A stretch of DNA of 64,000 nt from Capnocytophaga canis (GCF_000827555.1 NZ_CDOI01000195.1:81429-145428), one strand, 5' to 3'. Positions 1-11,169 are shown, numbered from the stretch's first letter. Numbers and translations: made by a program. The notes: generated by a model from the letters alone, not told the origin.

Positions 1-549
1 AACAGATATATTACCCTGATTATCAACAACCTGTTTAAATGAAGTTTCTGTAGCTCCCCAAACTTCAATCAACAATTCATCTCCTACCCCTACTTGATAA
101 GTTTCAGGAGTTACCATATTGCTATTTGGCGTAAATGAAATTTTAGGATTTTTGAAAAAATTCATTCCAAAAATACTATTCTTATCATTTTTAACCGCTA
201 ATGAGTCTTTATTTTCTTGACCAGTAAACCCAATTGCTTCTGAATCAACTCGCTGCGATATTTGTTTCTGGTTGGAAGAAAGCGTTGATGTGGATAACTG
301 CAAAATACGTTGTCTCAACTTATTTGCTTGAATTTCAGACATTCCTCGAGTTCGTACTCCTACAATAAGCTGTTCTAAAGAATAACCTTGATCTTGAGCC
401 TTTTTCCAATAAACTCTAATTTGCTCATCGGATAAGTTATCTACATTTACTGAAGATATTTGTTGTACATCCATTTCAGTCTGTGCTATAGACACATGAA
501 ACGACCCAATAAACAACAAAAAAACAACAAAAAGTTTAATTTTTAACAT
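1..549 (-). CDS. Polysaccharide export (Wza/SLBB-type) protein, N-terminal part, truncated by window edge
   Basis: The open frame runs from an ATG at 549 to the window edge (183 codons, no stop). It starts with a hydrophobic signal peptide ending near SIAQ, then a charged helical segment with 'GMSEIQANKLRQ', then a linker. The visible C-terminal piece, 'YQVGVGDELLIEVWG', is the beginning of the polysaccharide biosynthesis/export domain (PF02563) of Wza-like outer-membrane proteins, which form the export channel for capsule or exopolysaccharide. Partner genes would lie to the left of the window. The family call is firm; which polysaccharide it exports cannot be told. Confidence 0.85.
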   Translation of the reverse strand, partial: MLKIKLFVVFLLFIGSFHVSIAQTEMDVQQISSVNVDNLSDEQIRVYWKKAQDQGYSLEQLIVGVRTRGMSEIQANKLRQRILQLSTSTLSSNQKQISQRVDSEAIGFTGQENKDSLAVKNDKNSIFGMNFFKNPKISFTPNSNMVTPETYQVGVGDELLIEVWGATETSFKQVVDNQGNISV

Positions 550-627
550 AATACTTCTATATTTGGCGCAAATATAAAACATATTTTTATAAGAGTAAAA
601 GGGTAACGTTTTTTTTAGCAATAAAAT

Positions 628-660
628 AAAGACTTCAGCATAAAAAATGTTGAAGCCTTT
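628..660 (-). terminator. Hairpin terminator downstream of the BadF-type gene
   Basis: A 10-bp stem (AAAGGCTTCA / TGAAGTCTTT read on minus, one G-T pair) is followed by a T-rich stretch on the minus strand, 20 bases past the stop at 681. Confidence 0.6.
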
Positions 661-680
661 ATTCCATAATTTGATTTTGA

Positions 681-1535
<855 letters not shown>

Positions 1536-1573
1536 ATTTTTCTAATTTATTTATTGAGTAATTAAAAAATTAA

Positions 1574-1598
1574 GGCTGTTTGACTCCGCCAAACAGCC
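1574..1598 (-). terminator. Terminator of gapA
   Basis: Perfect 9-bp stem GGCTGTTTG / CAAACAGCC with a 7-base loop, followed on minus by TTAATTTTTT. It lies just past the gapA stop at 1612. Confidence 0.85.
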
Positions 1599-1611
1599 TT
1601 GAAATATACTA

Positions 1612-2628
<1,017 letters not shown>

Positions 2629-2649
2629 TTATTAATTTATTCTTTTTGC

Positions 2650-2706
2650 TGTTAGCGATTAGCTATTGGCTTTTTGCAATTATTAATTAGCAATTAGCTA
2701 ATAACC
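2650..2706. repeat. Short degenerate ATTAGC-type repeat cluster
   Basis: Within 57 bases upstream of gapA there are several copies of a degenerate motif around TTAGCNATTAGCTA on both strands (for example 'gttagcgattagctattgg' and 'ttagcaattagctaataac'). It is non-coding and could form alternative hairpins. No function can be assigned. Confidence 0.4.
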
Positions 2707-2712
2707 TTTGTA

Positions 2713-3165
2713 TTACATTTTTTTATATTTTTTCCAATCTTGAAAACGCTTGTCAATGACTTTTTTAAGCAATTGATAATTTTCAGGCGTATTTTCTATC
2801 TCATAGAAACTTTCCAACTCCTCTCTGTCAAGCGTATTGATGTAATCGTCTGTATAAGATGCAAATTTTTCTCCAAAATCGGTATCATCTTTGTAATAAT
2901 CTTGGGCAAAGGCATTTCCAATTTCGCTTAAATCTTCATCAAGTAATTTTTCATCGCAAACCGAAATTAAAAAATCTGCTCCAGAGAGTTTGCCTTCTTT
3001 CACTTGCTGAATTTCTTCTTCGGCTTCTTCTCGAAGCCAATCCGAAATCAAATCATTTTCAATGCACCACGCCAAAAACATTCCTATGTGCGTAGCTCCA
3101 TTTTCATTGGGCAAATTGGCAGGAAACTCTCCCTCATAGTGCCAAGAAGCGTCATCGTATTTCAT
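2713..3165 (-). CDS. Conserved hypothetical protein, DUF7832-like
   Basis: The 150-residue acidic soluble protein starts 'MKYDDASWHYEG' and contains 'THIGMFLAWCIEND', the hallmark of a family of small cytosolic proteins (DUF7832) common in Bacteroidota and Proteobacteria. I see no signal peptide, membrane segment or catalytic motif. It starts 11 bases after the stop of the DinB-like gene, so the two probably form an operon. Function is unknown; links of such genes to polymorphic-toxin immunity loci are possible but nothing nearby supports that here. Confidence 0.65.
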   Translation of the reverse strand: MKYDDASWHYEGEFPANLPNENGATHIGMFLAWCIENDLISDWLREEAEEEIQQVKEGKLSGADFLISVCDEKLLDEDLSEIGNAFAQDYYKDDTDFGEKFASYTDDYINTLDREELESFYEIENTPENYQLLKKVIDKRFQDWKKYKKM

Positions 3166-3176
3166 TATATTTTTTC

Positions 3177-3653
3177 TTAATACTCACCATAAAAGGCGGG
3201 TGGCTCTATGCCCAAAGCCCGCAGATAAACATAGCCTTGTCCTCGATGATGTATTTCATTTTCAAGTAGATAGATTAAATTTTCAATCAGAGCATAATTA
3301 TACATTCCAAACATATTGAAAACCTCACGATATTTTTCTTGTGATGTTTCCTTGCCAAATTTTTGAATCAAAGCGGTGGTTTTGTCCCAATGGGTTAAAA
3401 TTTCAGCTTTGGTTTTTCCAGCATATCCCATAAAATCAGAAAATTCAATAACTTGATTTTCAGAAATTTGTTTAATTGATAAATTAACTACATAAAGCAA
3501 TTCATCAACGATATTTGCAAACGGACGCATCCCACCGATTGAAAATTCAAATAATTCTTTTTCGGGAAACGCTTCTATCACCTTACGTGTCAATCGCCGA
3601 TTTGATTGCCAATTTGCGATCCATTCTTGGGGCGTGACGATATCTTTACTCAC
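3177..3653 (-). CDS. DinB-family protein (putative metal-dependent four-helix protein)
   Basis: The 158-residue protein has the DinB/YfiT-like four-helix bundle pattern: 'WQSNRRLTRKVIEAFPEKELFEFS' style first helix, 'HWDKTTALI', and 'ENEIHHRGQGYVYLRALGIEPPAFYGEY' near the C terminus. The last contains the family's conserved HxxxH-type metal-ligand helix ('EIHHRGQ'). Members include thiol S-transferases and DNA-damage-inducible proteins of unclear chemistry. The start codon is GTG (complement of 3651-3653). It is probably cotranscribed with the following small gene, 11 bases away. Confidence 0.8.
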   Translation of the reverse strand: MSKDIVTPQEWIANWQSNRRLTRKVIEAFPEKELFEFSIGGMRPFANIVDELLYVVNLSIKQISENQVIEFSDFMGYAGKTKAEILTHWDKTTALIQKFGKETSQEKYREVFNMFGMYNYALIENLIYLLENEIHHRGQGYVYLRALGIEPPAFYGEY

Positions 3654-3854
3654 TTTTTCTACTATTTTAATCCTTGCAAATATACGATTTTTAAATGTTA
3701 AATTTCCATAAAAACCCTTTATATCCTATTTTATTTTGCTTGTTTTTTACTCTATTCCATTTTTAGGGGCAATCAGATTAGTATCCTCTATTACTTAAAG
3801 CAACTCCTGAATGGCAACGGGTTATCTATTGATGGTTTTCTTTTGTTTCTTTTT

Positions 3855-4481
3855 TTACAGAAGACCCTTATCTCTAATCTCTCTATGTATTTTGGAAATA
3901 TCATCAGGAATTTCTCCTGAAATGAGCCAACGAACATCCAATCCGTTGTGAATTGCCGATTTTATCAAATACGGATTATCGGCAATTAGCTCTCCGAATT
4001 TTTGTAAATCTTCTTGAAACTCCATAAAATAATCTTCGTGCATTTTCTTTATCAAAATCAGCAATTTAAATGCTCGGGCAATAACTGCCGTACAAAATTT
4101 TTGAGCTTTTTTAAAATTTTGTTCCAAAATATCTTTTTTATGAGTTTCAAGAATTTTACAAATCATTGATAAATTCAACGAAATTTCCCCAAATTTATCT
4201 TTGGTTATGCTTACGTGTTCGTTAATCATACCGCTTAACTCACGAACTTCCATGTTAAGCACTCCACACGAATAAAAATGTTTAGCTCTTCGCTCGATAA
4301 TTTTCTCTATTTTTTCTTGTGTTTTTTGGCGTTTTTCCTCGACAGATTCCTCACTAACCAACTCAAACAAAAGCCGATTTGCTAAGACCAAATCTTTTTT
4401 TAATAATCTGAAAATGAGTTTATCTTTTTCTGCTGACGATAAGTGACTTATCGCCTCTTTTAACTCTTTAGGTATAGTCAT
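3855..4481 (-). CDS. Hypothetical helical protein
   Basis: The 208-residue protein is not recognised with certainty. It begins 'MTIPKELKEAISHLSSAEKDKLIFRLLKKD', is predicted to be almost all alpha-helical and is rich in K and E, with no signal peptide or membrane segment. The amphipathic regions at residues 1-60 and 100-160 look like coiled-coil or bundle helices. Similar helical proteins occur in other flavobacteria, so it is probably a real gene, but no role can be given. It lies 5 bases after the remains of a Uma2-family gene. Confidence 0.55.
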   Translation of the reverse strand: MTIPKELKEAISHLSSAEKDKLIFRLLKKDLVLANRLLFELVSEESVEEKRQKTQEKIEKIIERRAKHFYSCGVLNMEVRELSGMINEHVSITKDKFGEISLNLSMICKILETHKKDILEQNFKKAQKFCTAVIARAFKLLILIKKMHEDYFMEFQEDLQKFGELIADNPYLIKSAIHNGLDVRWLISGEIPDDISKIHREIRDKGLL

Positions 4482-4486
4482 TCTTA

Positions 4487-4788
4487 TTAGATTTCAAAAA
4501 CTGTGTCTGCTTCTATTTCTAAATTCGGGAAAATCACCGAAGTAAAAAACATCGCCTTCAAAAATAGGTTTAAGTAGTCCATATTTGTTATCTTCCAAAA
4601 CATACACAAAAATGGCTTTTTCAGTAGAATGAACTACCCAACATTCCTGAACATCAACCTCTCTTCGTATAACTCGTAAAAATCTTGCCCTTGAAAAGTT
4701 CTACTTTTTCCTTCTATTTTCAAAGTGAATAATCAGTTTAGGTATAAATCCCGTTTGGTTCCAATTGCCATAAACTTGTGATTTCCAT
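4487..4788 (-). pseudogene. Broken Uma2-family (PDDEXK nuclease fold) gene
   Basis: Reading minus from an ATG at 4788 gives 'MEITSLWQLEPNGIYT' and a stop, the normal N terminus of Bacteroidota Uma2 proteins. After a shift comes 'IPKLIIHFEN', then 'GQDFYELYEE', then in a third frame 'VDVQECWVVHSTEKAIFVYV', and finally, after another shift, 'FFTSVIFPNLEIEADTVFEI' and a stop at 4487. These pieces are in the right order for the family, but the central part with the nuclease residues (roughly 90 residues) is missing and at least three frameshifts separate the parts. It is a decayed gene. The Uma2 call is by pattern recognition of the conserved ends. Confidence 0.75.
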
Positions 4789-4858
4789 AATATTTGTGTT
4801 TTTTGATTACTTAAAACTCAAAAATTGAAAACAACTTTTCAAGGGCAATGATTTTGTA

Positions 4859-5839
4859 TTATACGCTCATAATCTCTGCTACGCGAACAAGTTCCATATC
4901 CAATTTGCTTCCACCTTTGATGGCTTTTTCGAGCGGTGTTAAATCTATAACATCGTTATTTACTCCAACCATATAGTTTGATTTTCCTTCTAAAAGAGTT
5001 TCTACGGCTTTCACTCCCATACGACTGGCAAGAACACGATCATAGCACGAAGGAGCTCCTCCACGTTGCATATGCCCTAAGATTGCCACACGGATATCAA
5101 ATCCAGGGTGTTTGCTCTCCACGTATTCTTTCAATTGGAATACATTTTTCCCCGATTTGTCCCCTTCAGCAACAATAATGATATTCGAAGTTTTTCCTTT
5201 AGCATATCCTTTCTCTATATCAGCTAACAATTCTTCGGCTGTAGTATTTTCCTCTGGGATTAAGATTCGTTCAGCCCCTACTCCAATACCTGTATTCAGT
5301 GCTATAAACCCTGCATCGCGTCCCATCACCTCAATAAAAAACATACGATCATGGGAACTTGCCGTATCGCGGATTTTATCAATAGCCTCAACAGCTGTAT
5401 TTAAAGCTGTATCGTACCCCAACGTATGGCTAGTTCCATAAATGTCGTTATCAATGGTTCCTGGGATTCCCATCACTGGAAAATTAAATTCTTCATTGAA
5501 CAACAACGCTCCTGTAAAAGAACCATCCCCACCGATAACAATTAACGCATCTGCTCCTGATTTTTTTAGATTTTCATAAGCTTTTTTACGTCCCTCGGGA
5601 GTTCTAAACTCTTTAGAACGAGCTGATTTCAAAAATGTTCCTCCTTTGTTAATAGTATCACGAACGCTACGAGCATTCAACTCAACAAAATCGCCCTCTA
5701 TCATTCCCTGATAGCCACGATACACACCTAATACTTCTACGTTGTGATATGCACACGTACGCACCACAGCACGAATGGCTGCATTCATCCCAGGAGCGTC
5801 TCCCCCTGAAGTCAATACTGCTATTTTTTTTACTGACAT
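4859..5839 (-). CDS. pfkA: ATP-dependent 6-phosphofructokinase
   Basis: This enzyme commits glycolysis by phosphorylating fructose 6-phosphate. The 326-residue protein has 'SGGDAPGMNAAIRAVV' at residues 11-26, 'GGDGSFTGA' at 103-111, 'GTIDNDI' at 127-133 (Asp130 is the catalytic base position) and 'GHMQRGG' near 255. Gly at position 106 of GGDGS is the pattern of ATP-using rather than pyrophosphate-using enzymes. Length is normal for the bacterial homotetramer. It stands alone between the Uma2 remnant and dnaN. Confidence 0.96.
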   Translation of the reverse strand: MSVKKIAVLTSGGDAPGMNAAIRAVVRTCAYHNVEVLGVYRGYQGMIEGDFVELNARSVRDTINKGGTFLKSARSKEFRTPEGRKKAYENLKKSGADALIVIGGDGSFTGALLFNEEFNFPVMGIPGTIDNDIYGTSHTLGYDTALNTAVEAIDKIRDTASSHDRMFFIEVMGRDAGFIALNTGIGVGAERILIPEENTTAEELLADIEKGYAKGKTSNIIIVAEGDKSGKNVFQLKEYVESKHPGFDIRVAILGHMQRGGAPSCYDRVLASRMGVKAVETLLEGKSNYMVGVNNDVIDLTPLEKAIKGGSKLDMELVRVAEIMSV

Positions 5840-5976
5840 TGTCTTATTTATTTTTTATTTTCTATTCTATTTTTTGGGACGTAAAGTTACAGTTTTTTTC
5901 TTAAATATAAGATATTTTTTTCTTCTTTTTTCTCGAAAACGTTTTCCAAATCTAGGTCATTTATCAAATAACATAT

Positions 5977-6003
5977 AAAAAGCTGCCTTTACAGACAGCT
6001 TTT
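5977..6003 (-). terminator. Terminator of dnaN
   Basis: On minus: AAAAGCTGTC, loop TGTAAAG, then GCAGCTTTTT, 16 bases after the dnaN stop. One T-G pair interrupts an otherwise regular stem. Confidence 0.8.
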
Positions 6004-6018
6004 AGAATTTATTTATTT

Positions 6019-7146
6019 TTATTGTGCTTGTTGATTTAGCATAATAGGCATTGCCAACATAAGCACTTTCTCACCTACATCCAACCCATCAAGAGGAGTC
6101 AAAATTCCTGCCCTATTAGGATACGACATTTCGAGCATGACCTCGTCCGATTCTAAATTATTCAACATTTCAATCAAAAAACGGGAGTTAAATCCAATTT
6201 CTATATCATCCCCTTGGTAGTCACATGCGAAACGTTCTTCAGCTCGGTTACTATAATCAACATCTTCAGCTGAAATTTGCAGATCAGACCCTGCAACTTT
6301 CAATCGAATTTGATGTGTGGTTTTGTTGGAAAAAATAGAAACCCGACGTGCTGAACCTAAAAACTGTAATCTGTTTACAGTTAATTTATTAGGATTCTCT
6401 TTCGGAATTACTGCATCATAATTTGGATATTTTCCATCAATCAATCGGCAGATAATTTCCATATCATCAAAAGAGAATTTTGCATTACTTTCGTTATATT
6501 CAATCGTAACCTCCGATTCGCTTCCTGCTAAAATTCCTTTTAACAAGTTTAGAGGTTTTTTAGGCATAATAAAATCGGAACTTTCCGTTGCTTTGATATC
6601 CGTACGTTGGTATTTTACCAATTTGTGAGCATCCGTTGCCACAAAAGTCAAGCCCTCATCATTAAATTCAAAGAATACACCACTCATTGTCGGACGCAAA
6701 TCATCATTTCCAACAGCAAAAATGGTTTTCTGAATAGCGGTAGCTAAGATATCTCCTAATAAACTTACTTTACTTGCTTCTGGCAAACTAATTGGTTTAG
6801 GAAAATCTTCGGCGCTGAAATAAGTCAACTGATAATTACCATTTGTTGTGCTGATTTCAATCTGGTTTCCTTCTTTCACAATGAAAGTAAGAGGTTGTTC
6901 AGGAAATGCTTTTAGTGATTCAATCAATAATTTAGCAGGAACGGCAATACTTCCTTCTGAATCAGACTCCACTTCCAAAGTACCTTTTACAGTGGTTTCC
7001 AAATCCGATGCTGAAACAGTCAAAAGATTAGGACTTAGTTCAAACAGAAAATTATCAAGTATCGGCATGGTGTTATTGCTATTAATAACTCCACCTATGA
7101 CTTGTAATTTCTTCAATAAGTACGAACTTGATACAATGAATTTCAT
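6019..7146 (-). CDS. dnaN: DNA polymerase III subunit beta (sliding clamp)
   Basis: The dimeric clamp encircles DNA and tethers polymerase III, MutL and other partners. The 375-residue protein starts 'MKFIVSSSYLLKKLQVIGGVI' and shows the three repeated clamp domains of about 125 residues; landmarks are 'TVSASDLETTV', 'FVATDAHKLVKYQ' and the terminal 'EKVLMLAMPIML', which is the clamp's equivalent of the conserved C-terminal MPM(R/L) region. It has its own promoter (7216-7245) and terminator. Confidence 0.96.
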   Translation of the reverse strand: MKFIVSSSYLLKKLQVIGGVINSNNTMPILDNFLFELSPNLLTVSASDLETTVKGTLEVESDSEGSIAVPAKLLIESLKAFPEQPLTFIVKEGNQIEISTTNGNYQLTYFSAEDFPKPISLPEASKVSLLGDILATAIQKTIFAVGNDDLRPTMSGVFFEFNDEGLTFVATDAHKLVKYQRTDIKATESSDFIMPKKPLNLLKGILAGSESEVTIEYNESNAKFSFDDMEIICRLIDGKYPNYDAVIPKENPNKLTVNRLQFLGSARRVSIFSNKTTHQIRLKVAGSDLQISAEDVDYSNRAEERFACDYQGDDIEIGFNSRFLIEMLNNLESDEVMLEMSYPNRAGILTPLDGLDVGEKVLMLAMPIMLNQQAQ

Positions 7147-7215
7147 ATTCTTACGATTTTTATTTTTCTTCCTTCCTCAGAAGGATGCTTTTTCATTACA
7201 GTATAATTTTAGCGA

Positions 7216-7245
7216 CAAAAGTACTCAAAAAAAATATTTCTTCAA
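7216..7245 (-). promoter_or_regulatory. Bacteroidota-type promoter for dnaN
   Basis: On minus: TTG (7243-7245), 19 bases, TACTTTTG (7216-7223). This fits the -33/-7 consensus TTG-N17/23-TAnnTTTG, 70 bases upstream of the dnaN start. It is embedded in a strongly A/T-rich stretch with repeated AAATATTT blocks. Confidence 0.65.
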
Positions 7246-7389
7246 AAAAATATTTTATTATAAACTGAAAAAAATATTTTTTTGAAGAAATATTTTATTA
7301 AATCATTGATTTTCAAAATATAAAAATTATATCGCGAAACCATAGATTTTCATTAACTTCTCAGACCTTACAGAAAAAATTTATAAATC

Positions 7390-7420
7390 AAAAAGGCTGT
7401 CCGTTTTTTATAGGACAGCC
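7390..7420 (-). terminator. Terminator of sucD
   Basis: Perfect 8-bp stem GGCTGTCC / GGACAGCC with a 10-base loop, followed on minus by TTTTTG. The stretch 7147-7447 otherwise holds only the dnaN promoter and A/T-rich DNA. Confidence 0.85.
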
Positions 7421-7447
7421 TATTCATTCACATTATCTTCTGAGAAT

Positions 7448-8323
7448 TTATTTTTTCAATACTTCAGCTACTTTCTCCCCAATTTTAGCTGGTGAGTCTA
7501 CAACATGAATACCGCATTCTTTTAAAATACGTTTTTTAGCTTCAGCAGTGTCATCAGCACCTCCTACAATAGCTCCTGCATGTCCCATTGTTCTTCCTTT
7601 TGGAGCGGTTTCTCCAGCGATGAACCCTACAACAGGTTTTTTATTTCCGTTAGCTTTAATCCAACGGGCTGCTTCCGATTCCAACTGTCCTCCAATTTCT
7701 CCAATCATTACGATACACTCTGTTTCAGGGTCGTTCATTAAAAGTTCAACAGCTTCCTTAGTGGTTGTTCCGATAATTGGATCACCTCCAATACCAATAG
7801 CCGTGGTAATCCCTAAACCTTGACGTACGATTTGATCTGCTGCTTCATAGGTTAAAGTTCCTGATTTTGAAACGATTCCTACTTTTCCTTTTTTGAAAAT
7901 GAACCCGGGCATAATGCCTACTTTAGCTTCTTCAGGAGTGATAACCCCAGGACAGTTTGGCCCAATTAAACGACAGTCTTTATCTTTAATATAGTCCGAT
8001 ACTTTAATCATATCTGCAACAGGAATCCCCTCTGTGATAGTAATAATCACTTTGATTCCTGCATCGGCAGCTTCCATAATGGCATCAGCAGCAAATGCAG
8101 GTGGAACGAAAATGATTGAAACATCTGCTCCCGTTTCTTTAACAGCTTCTCTCACTGTATTGAAAACAGGTTTTCCTAAATGTACCTGCCCACCTTTGTT
8201 AGGAGTGATACCTCCCACTACGTTTGTTCCGTACTCAATCATCTGTTCAGCATGGAAAGTTCCCTCGCTTCCAGTGAATCCTTGTACAATTATTTTTGAA
8301 TTTTTATTAACTAATACGCTCAT
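7448..8323 (-). CDS. sucD: Succinate-CoA ligase, alpha subunit
   Basis: The alpha subunit of succinyl-CoA synthetase carries the phosphohistidine used in the TCA-cycle step succinyl-CoA to succinate. The 291 residues (standard length) include the CoA-binding Rossmann part starting '[13 protein letters not shown]', '[14 protein letters not shown]' around residue 117, and '[13 protein letters not shown]' near 243 with the active His. The beta subunit gene sucC is not in this window, so the two are unlinked here, as in many flavobacteria. Confidence 0.97.
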   Translation of the reverse strand: MSVLVNKNSKIIVQGFTGSEGTFHAEQMIEYGTNVVGGITPNKGGQVHLGKPVFNTVREAVKETGADVSIIFVPPAFAADAIMEAADAGIKVIITITEGIPVADMIKVSDYIKDKDCRLIGPNCPGVITPEEAKVGIMPGFIFKKGKVGIVSKSGTLTYEAADQIVRQGLGITTAIGIGGDPIIGTTTKEAVELLMNDPETECIVMIGEIGGQLESEAARWIKANGNKKPVVGFIAGETAPKGRTMGHAGAIVGGADDTAEAKKRILKECGIHVVDSPAKIGEKVAEVLKK

Positions 8324-8344
8324 GTTTTTTTATTTAGTATTTCG

Positions 8345-8352
8345 CAAAAGTA
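8345..8352 (-). promoter_or_regulatory. -7 box for sucD
   Basis: TACTTTTG on minus, 21 bases upstream of the sucD start; matches TAnnTTTG. I see no clear TTG at the expected -33 position. Confidence 0.45.
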
Positions 8353-8455
8353 AATATTTCTTTCGAAAATAAAAAATTATTTATGCAGAAAAATCAAGAA
8401 TACTGAATTTTAATTTTACAAGATAGGAGTTTACAACTGATGGTGTGTGATTGAT

Positions 8456-10951
8456 TTAAAAAGTAACCTCGGTTCTTGTGCCGTCATAGGCAATTGCATA
8501 AACTATTACATTTGTTGCTACTGTATTTTTAAAATCGAATGAATTTTTGTTGGTCGCATAAATCAAATCATTATTACTGTAAACTTCATAAGCAACCACA
8601 TTTTTATATCCACTGGTGGTCACTGTCGTCCCTCTTCTGGTAGCTGTTCCTTTAATAACGGAGGATTGGTCTCTGAAATATGTCCAATTGCTATCGCAAA
8701 TATATTCTATCTTATCCGTTATTGGAGGAAGTCCTAAAACATTGATTTCTTTTCTGATTTGGTCAGCATACTCTTGCGTCACAGTCAATTGTCGGGTAGC
8801 ATAATCTTTAATTGATTTATCAACAGGTTTATAGAATCCCCATTTTTCAAAAAAAGAAATAAGATTCATTCCCGTCATTTCAGAGGCTATTTTGGTGAAA
8901 TCTACTTGATATTCTCCATCTTTCAAGGTCGGTTTTAAATCAATTGTTCGCATTTTCTCATAGAATCGTGCGTAAAAAGTAGGGTCATTTTTCACTCTTG
9001 AAAAGTATAAATTTAATTGCCAGAAAGGTATTAAACGGCAGAATACATCTGGAATTTCACAATTTGGCACATCTGGAATCAAACCTATGTTGTAAGCCTT
9101 TTCATAACGGTTATTATAACCACCCTCGCCTTGCATGGATTCTACTTCCAAACGTGTTGGGGAATTCCAAGCGGTTTGGATATTCATAGGGTTCATATTT
9201 ACGGAAACTTCGGTCATACCAATCCACTGAAAAACAGGAGGTACTTGATGAGCATGTCCAATTTCGTGTGCTACCCCCCAAATGTTATTCCCTGTTTTCA
9301 AAACATCGGGATTACAAACCGTTGACATAGTACTTTCGTGATAGGAAGTCCTATATGCCGTACAATACATGTAAGAGTGATACATCACTTGAAAATAAGC
9401 TCTATTGGTCATGGCTCTCTCGCCTATAGTTCCTGCAAAAATATGGGTTTGACGCACAATTTCATCATAAATATCAATCAATTCCTTTCCTTTAGAAGTT
9501 GCGTATGCCTTGTAACTTTCGGTCGGATAGCACAAATGAGCATGTTCTCCAATTACATCAAAATACTTATTAGTTGCAGCACTTATCAAACGATTCCAAT
9601 CATTAACCGCAGTATGTTTTGTTTTATCGTAGTATCCATTGACATTCCCTGTTGCAAAATGTATTTTAATTCTGGGTGCTGTTGCATAGTTAGGAGTTTG
9701 GTACTGTAAATAGATAAGTCCCTTTGAACCTGCTTTTATTTTGTTAACACCTTCATACAAGGGATGATATGAAGCTTGGTCAAAACCATCTCCCCCTGGT
9801 TTATCCAAGTTCATTATTTTAATTTGTAGCTTTTGACCCTTGGTTTCTCCTACAAAAACAACCAAATCTTCTCCTTCGTTCACGGAAATTCCCGTTGGAT
9901 TATCAAGATTACTATAGGCATATTGCATACGATTTTTAGTCTTAATTACATTTGGATCAGCCCAAGCTCTATATTCCTGTATGCGAAATTCTGACTGATA
10001 TTGATTGTTTTTAATTTGCATAGCAATATTCTTATAAAATGTATTGCTAATACTTTGAATCTCTTGCTCGGTGATACCTTCTTTAAGTTCGGAACAAGTT
10101 ATATCTTTAAATATGGAAAGAGCATCAAAATTACTGGTTCTTTTAGCATAGAATTCAATTTCTGCAGCAGAAGCAAATCCTGCCCCATTGCCTTGTCCCG
10201 ATTTAACAACGAGCTTAAACGACCTTGCTCCTACAATGGTTGCACCGAAGTTCACTCGACTCACAGCCCCTGTACCACCAAAATCAACATCTTTAACTTT
10301 TGTATATTCGTATTTCTTCTCCGTACTAACCCAAATTTCTACCTCTTTAAAATGACCATTCGAGCCATTGATTCTCGGGTAATACATCATATAATCCACA
10401 TCCTTTGCACTTTCCAATGCTAATTCGATGGTAATCGGAAAATAATTAGAGGCTCTGTTGTCCCACGCCGAATGATATATCTCAGCATCTGAACCCCCTT
10501 TCAAATTTCCATCAAAGACCTTTTCAATCTCGGAACCCTTCTGAAAAGAAGACGCAGAACCTGTAACTATTTTCAACTTCAAATCATTTTCTATGCTATC
10601 CGGATTTGGATATATACCAAGCTGGGTTACCAAAAAATTGTAAGTTACTCGTTCTCCTATTAATTGTAAAGTTGCTGAACGCTCTCCTCCCTTATTTGAG
10701 ACTGTTGCAATTTTAAACCCTCCTTTTTCCTTTACGGCTGTTAGCCATGAAGCAACTTCCGTTGGCACTACAATTCGCCAATTCGATACATTTGTTTGTA
10801 CTTCAATAAACTCAAAAGACGCTTCTCTAGAAACTTCTATGGAATCTTTAAGGGTAAAGTAAGGCGTTTCCTCTACTTCCTTTTTACATCCAACAGTGAG
10901 TATTGCTGTAAATGTAAAAAATAACAATGTTTTTATCAATTTTATTCTCAT
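8456..10951 (-). CDS. Surface lipoprotein with BACON, F5/8-type and peptidase M60 domains
   Basis: From the ATG at 10951 (831 residues; a longer TTG start at 10981 lies over the promoter) the protein has a lipobox ending 'ILTVGC'. After the Cys comes KKEVEE, which fits the K-(D/E)2 surface-export signal of Capnocytophaga lipoproteins. Then follow a BACON-like domain (about 28-105), a discoidin/F5-8 type C-like domain (about 125-265) and the M60 gluzincin domain. The zinc motif 'HEIGHAHQ' starts at His562, with Glu563 catalytic and a downstream 'TEVS' Glu as third ligand. M60 enzymes cleave O-glycosylated mucin-type proteins and BACON/F5-8 domains often bind glycans, so a role in host mucin attack is likely (inference). 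A single gene with its own promoter. Confidence 0.9.
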   Translation of the reverse strand: MRIKLIKTLLFFTFTAILTVGCKKEVEETPYFTLKDSIEVSREASFEFIEVQTNVSNWRIVVPTEVASWLTAVKEKGGFKIATVSNKGGERSATLQLIGERVTYNFLVTQLGIYPNPDSIENDLKLKIVTGSASSFQKGSEIEKVFDGNLKGGSDAEIYHSAWDNRASNYFPITIELALESAKDVDYMMYYPRINGSNGHFKEVEIWVSTEKKYEYTKVKDVDFGGTGAVSRVNFGATIVGARSFKLVVKSGQGNGAGFASAAEIEFYAKRTSNFDALSIFKDITCSELKEGITEQEIQSISNTFYKNIAMQIKNNQYQSEFRIQEYRAWADPNVIKTKNRMQYAYSNLDNPTGISVNEGEDLVVFVGETKGQKLQIKIMNLDKPGGDGFDQASYHPLYEGVNKIKAGSKGLIYLQYQTPNYATAPRIKIHFATGNVNGYYDKTKHTAVNDWNRLISAATNKYFDVIGEHAHLCYPTESYKAYATSKGKELIDIYDEIVRQTHIFAGTIGERAMTNRAYFQVMYHSYMYCTAYRTSYHESTMSTVCNPDVLKTGNNIWGVAHEIGHAHQVPPVFQWIGMTEVSVNMNPMNIQTAWNSPTRLEVESMQGEGGYNNRYEKAYNIGLIPDVPNCEIPDVFCRLIPFWQLNLYFSRVKNDPTFYARFYEKMRTIDLKPTLKDGEYQVDFTKIASEMTGMNLISFFEKWGFYKPVDKSIKDYATRQLTVTQEYADQIRKEINVLGLPPITDKIEYICDSNWTYFRDQSSVIKGTATRRGTTVTTSGYKNVVAYEVYSNNDLIYATNKNSFDFKNTVATNVIVYAIAYDGTRTEVTF

Positions 10952-10969
10952 TTCTACGTTAGTTTTCGA

Positions 10970-11000
10970 CAAAAGTATCAAATATATTTTTCTCTTACAA
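10970..11000 (-). promoter_or_regulatory. Promoter for the M60 lipoprotein gene
   Basis: On minus: TTG (10998-11000), 20 bases, TACTTTTG (10970-10977), ending 18 bases before the ATG at 10951. A close match to the Bacteroidota consensus; it also argues against the longer TTG start at 10981. Confidence 0.65.
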
Positions 11001-11169
11001 TGATTTGATAAAATATGTTGAACAGAAAATAATCAAACAGGAAACACTTCGATATAAAACAGTTTTGCTCACTGAGAGCGAATATCAAACAGAAATATTG
11101 TAAATATGTATATGATAAAAGTTACATAAAAAAATCTTAAAAAATTTCTTCTTTTTATTTTTAATTTAG

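Noticed and set aside
2650..2706. CRISPR-like repeats
   Set aside because: The repeats are degenerate, overlapping and without spacers; no cas gene is in the window.
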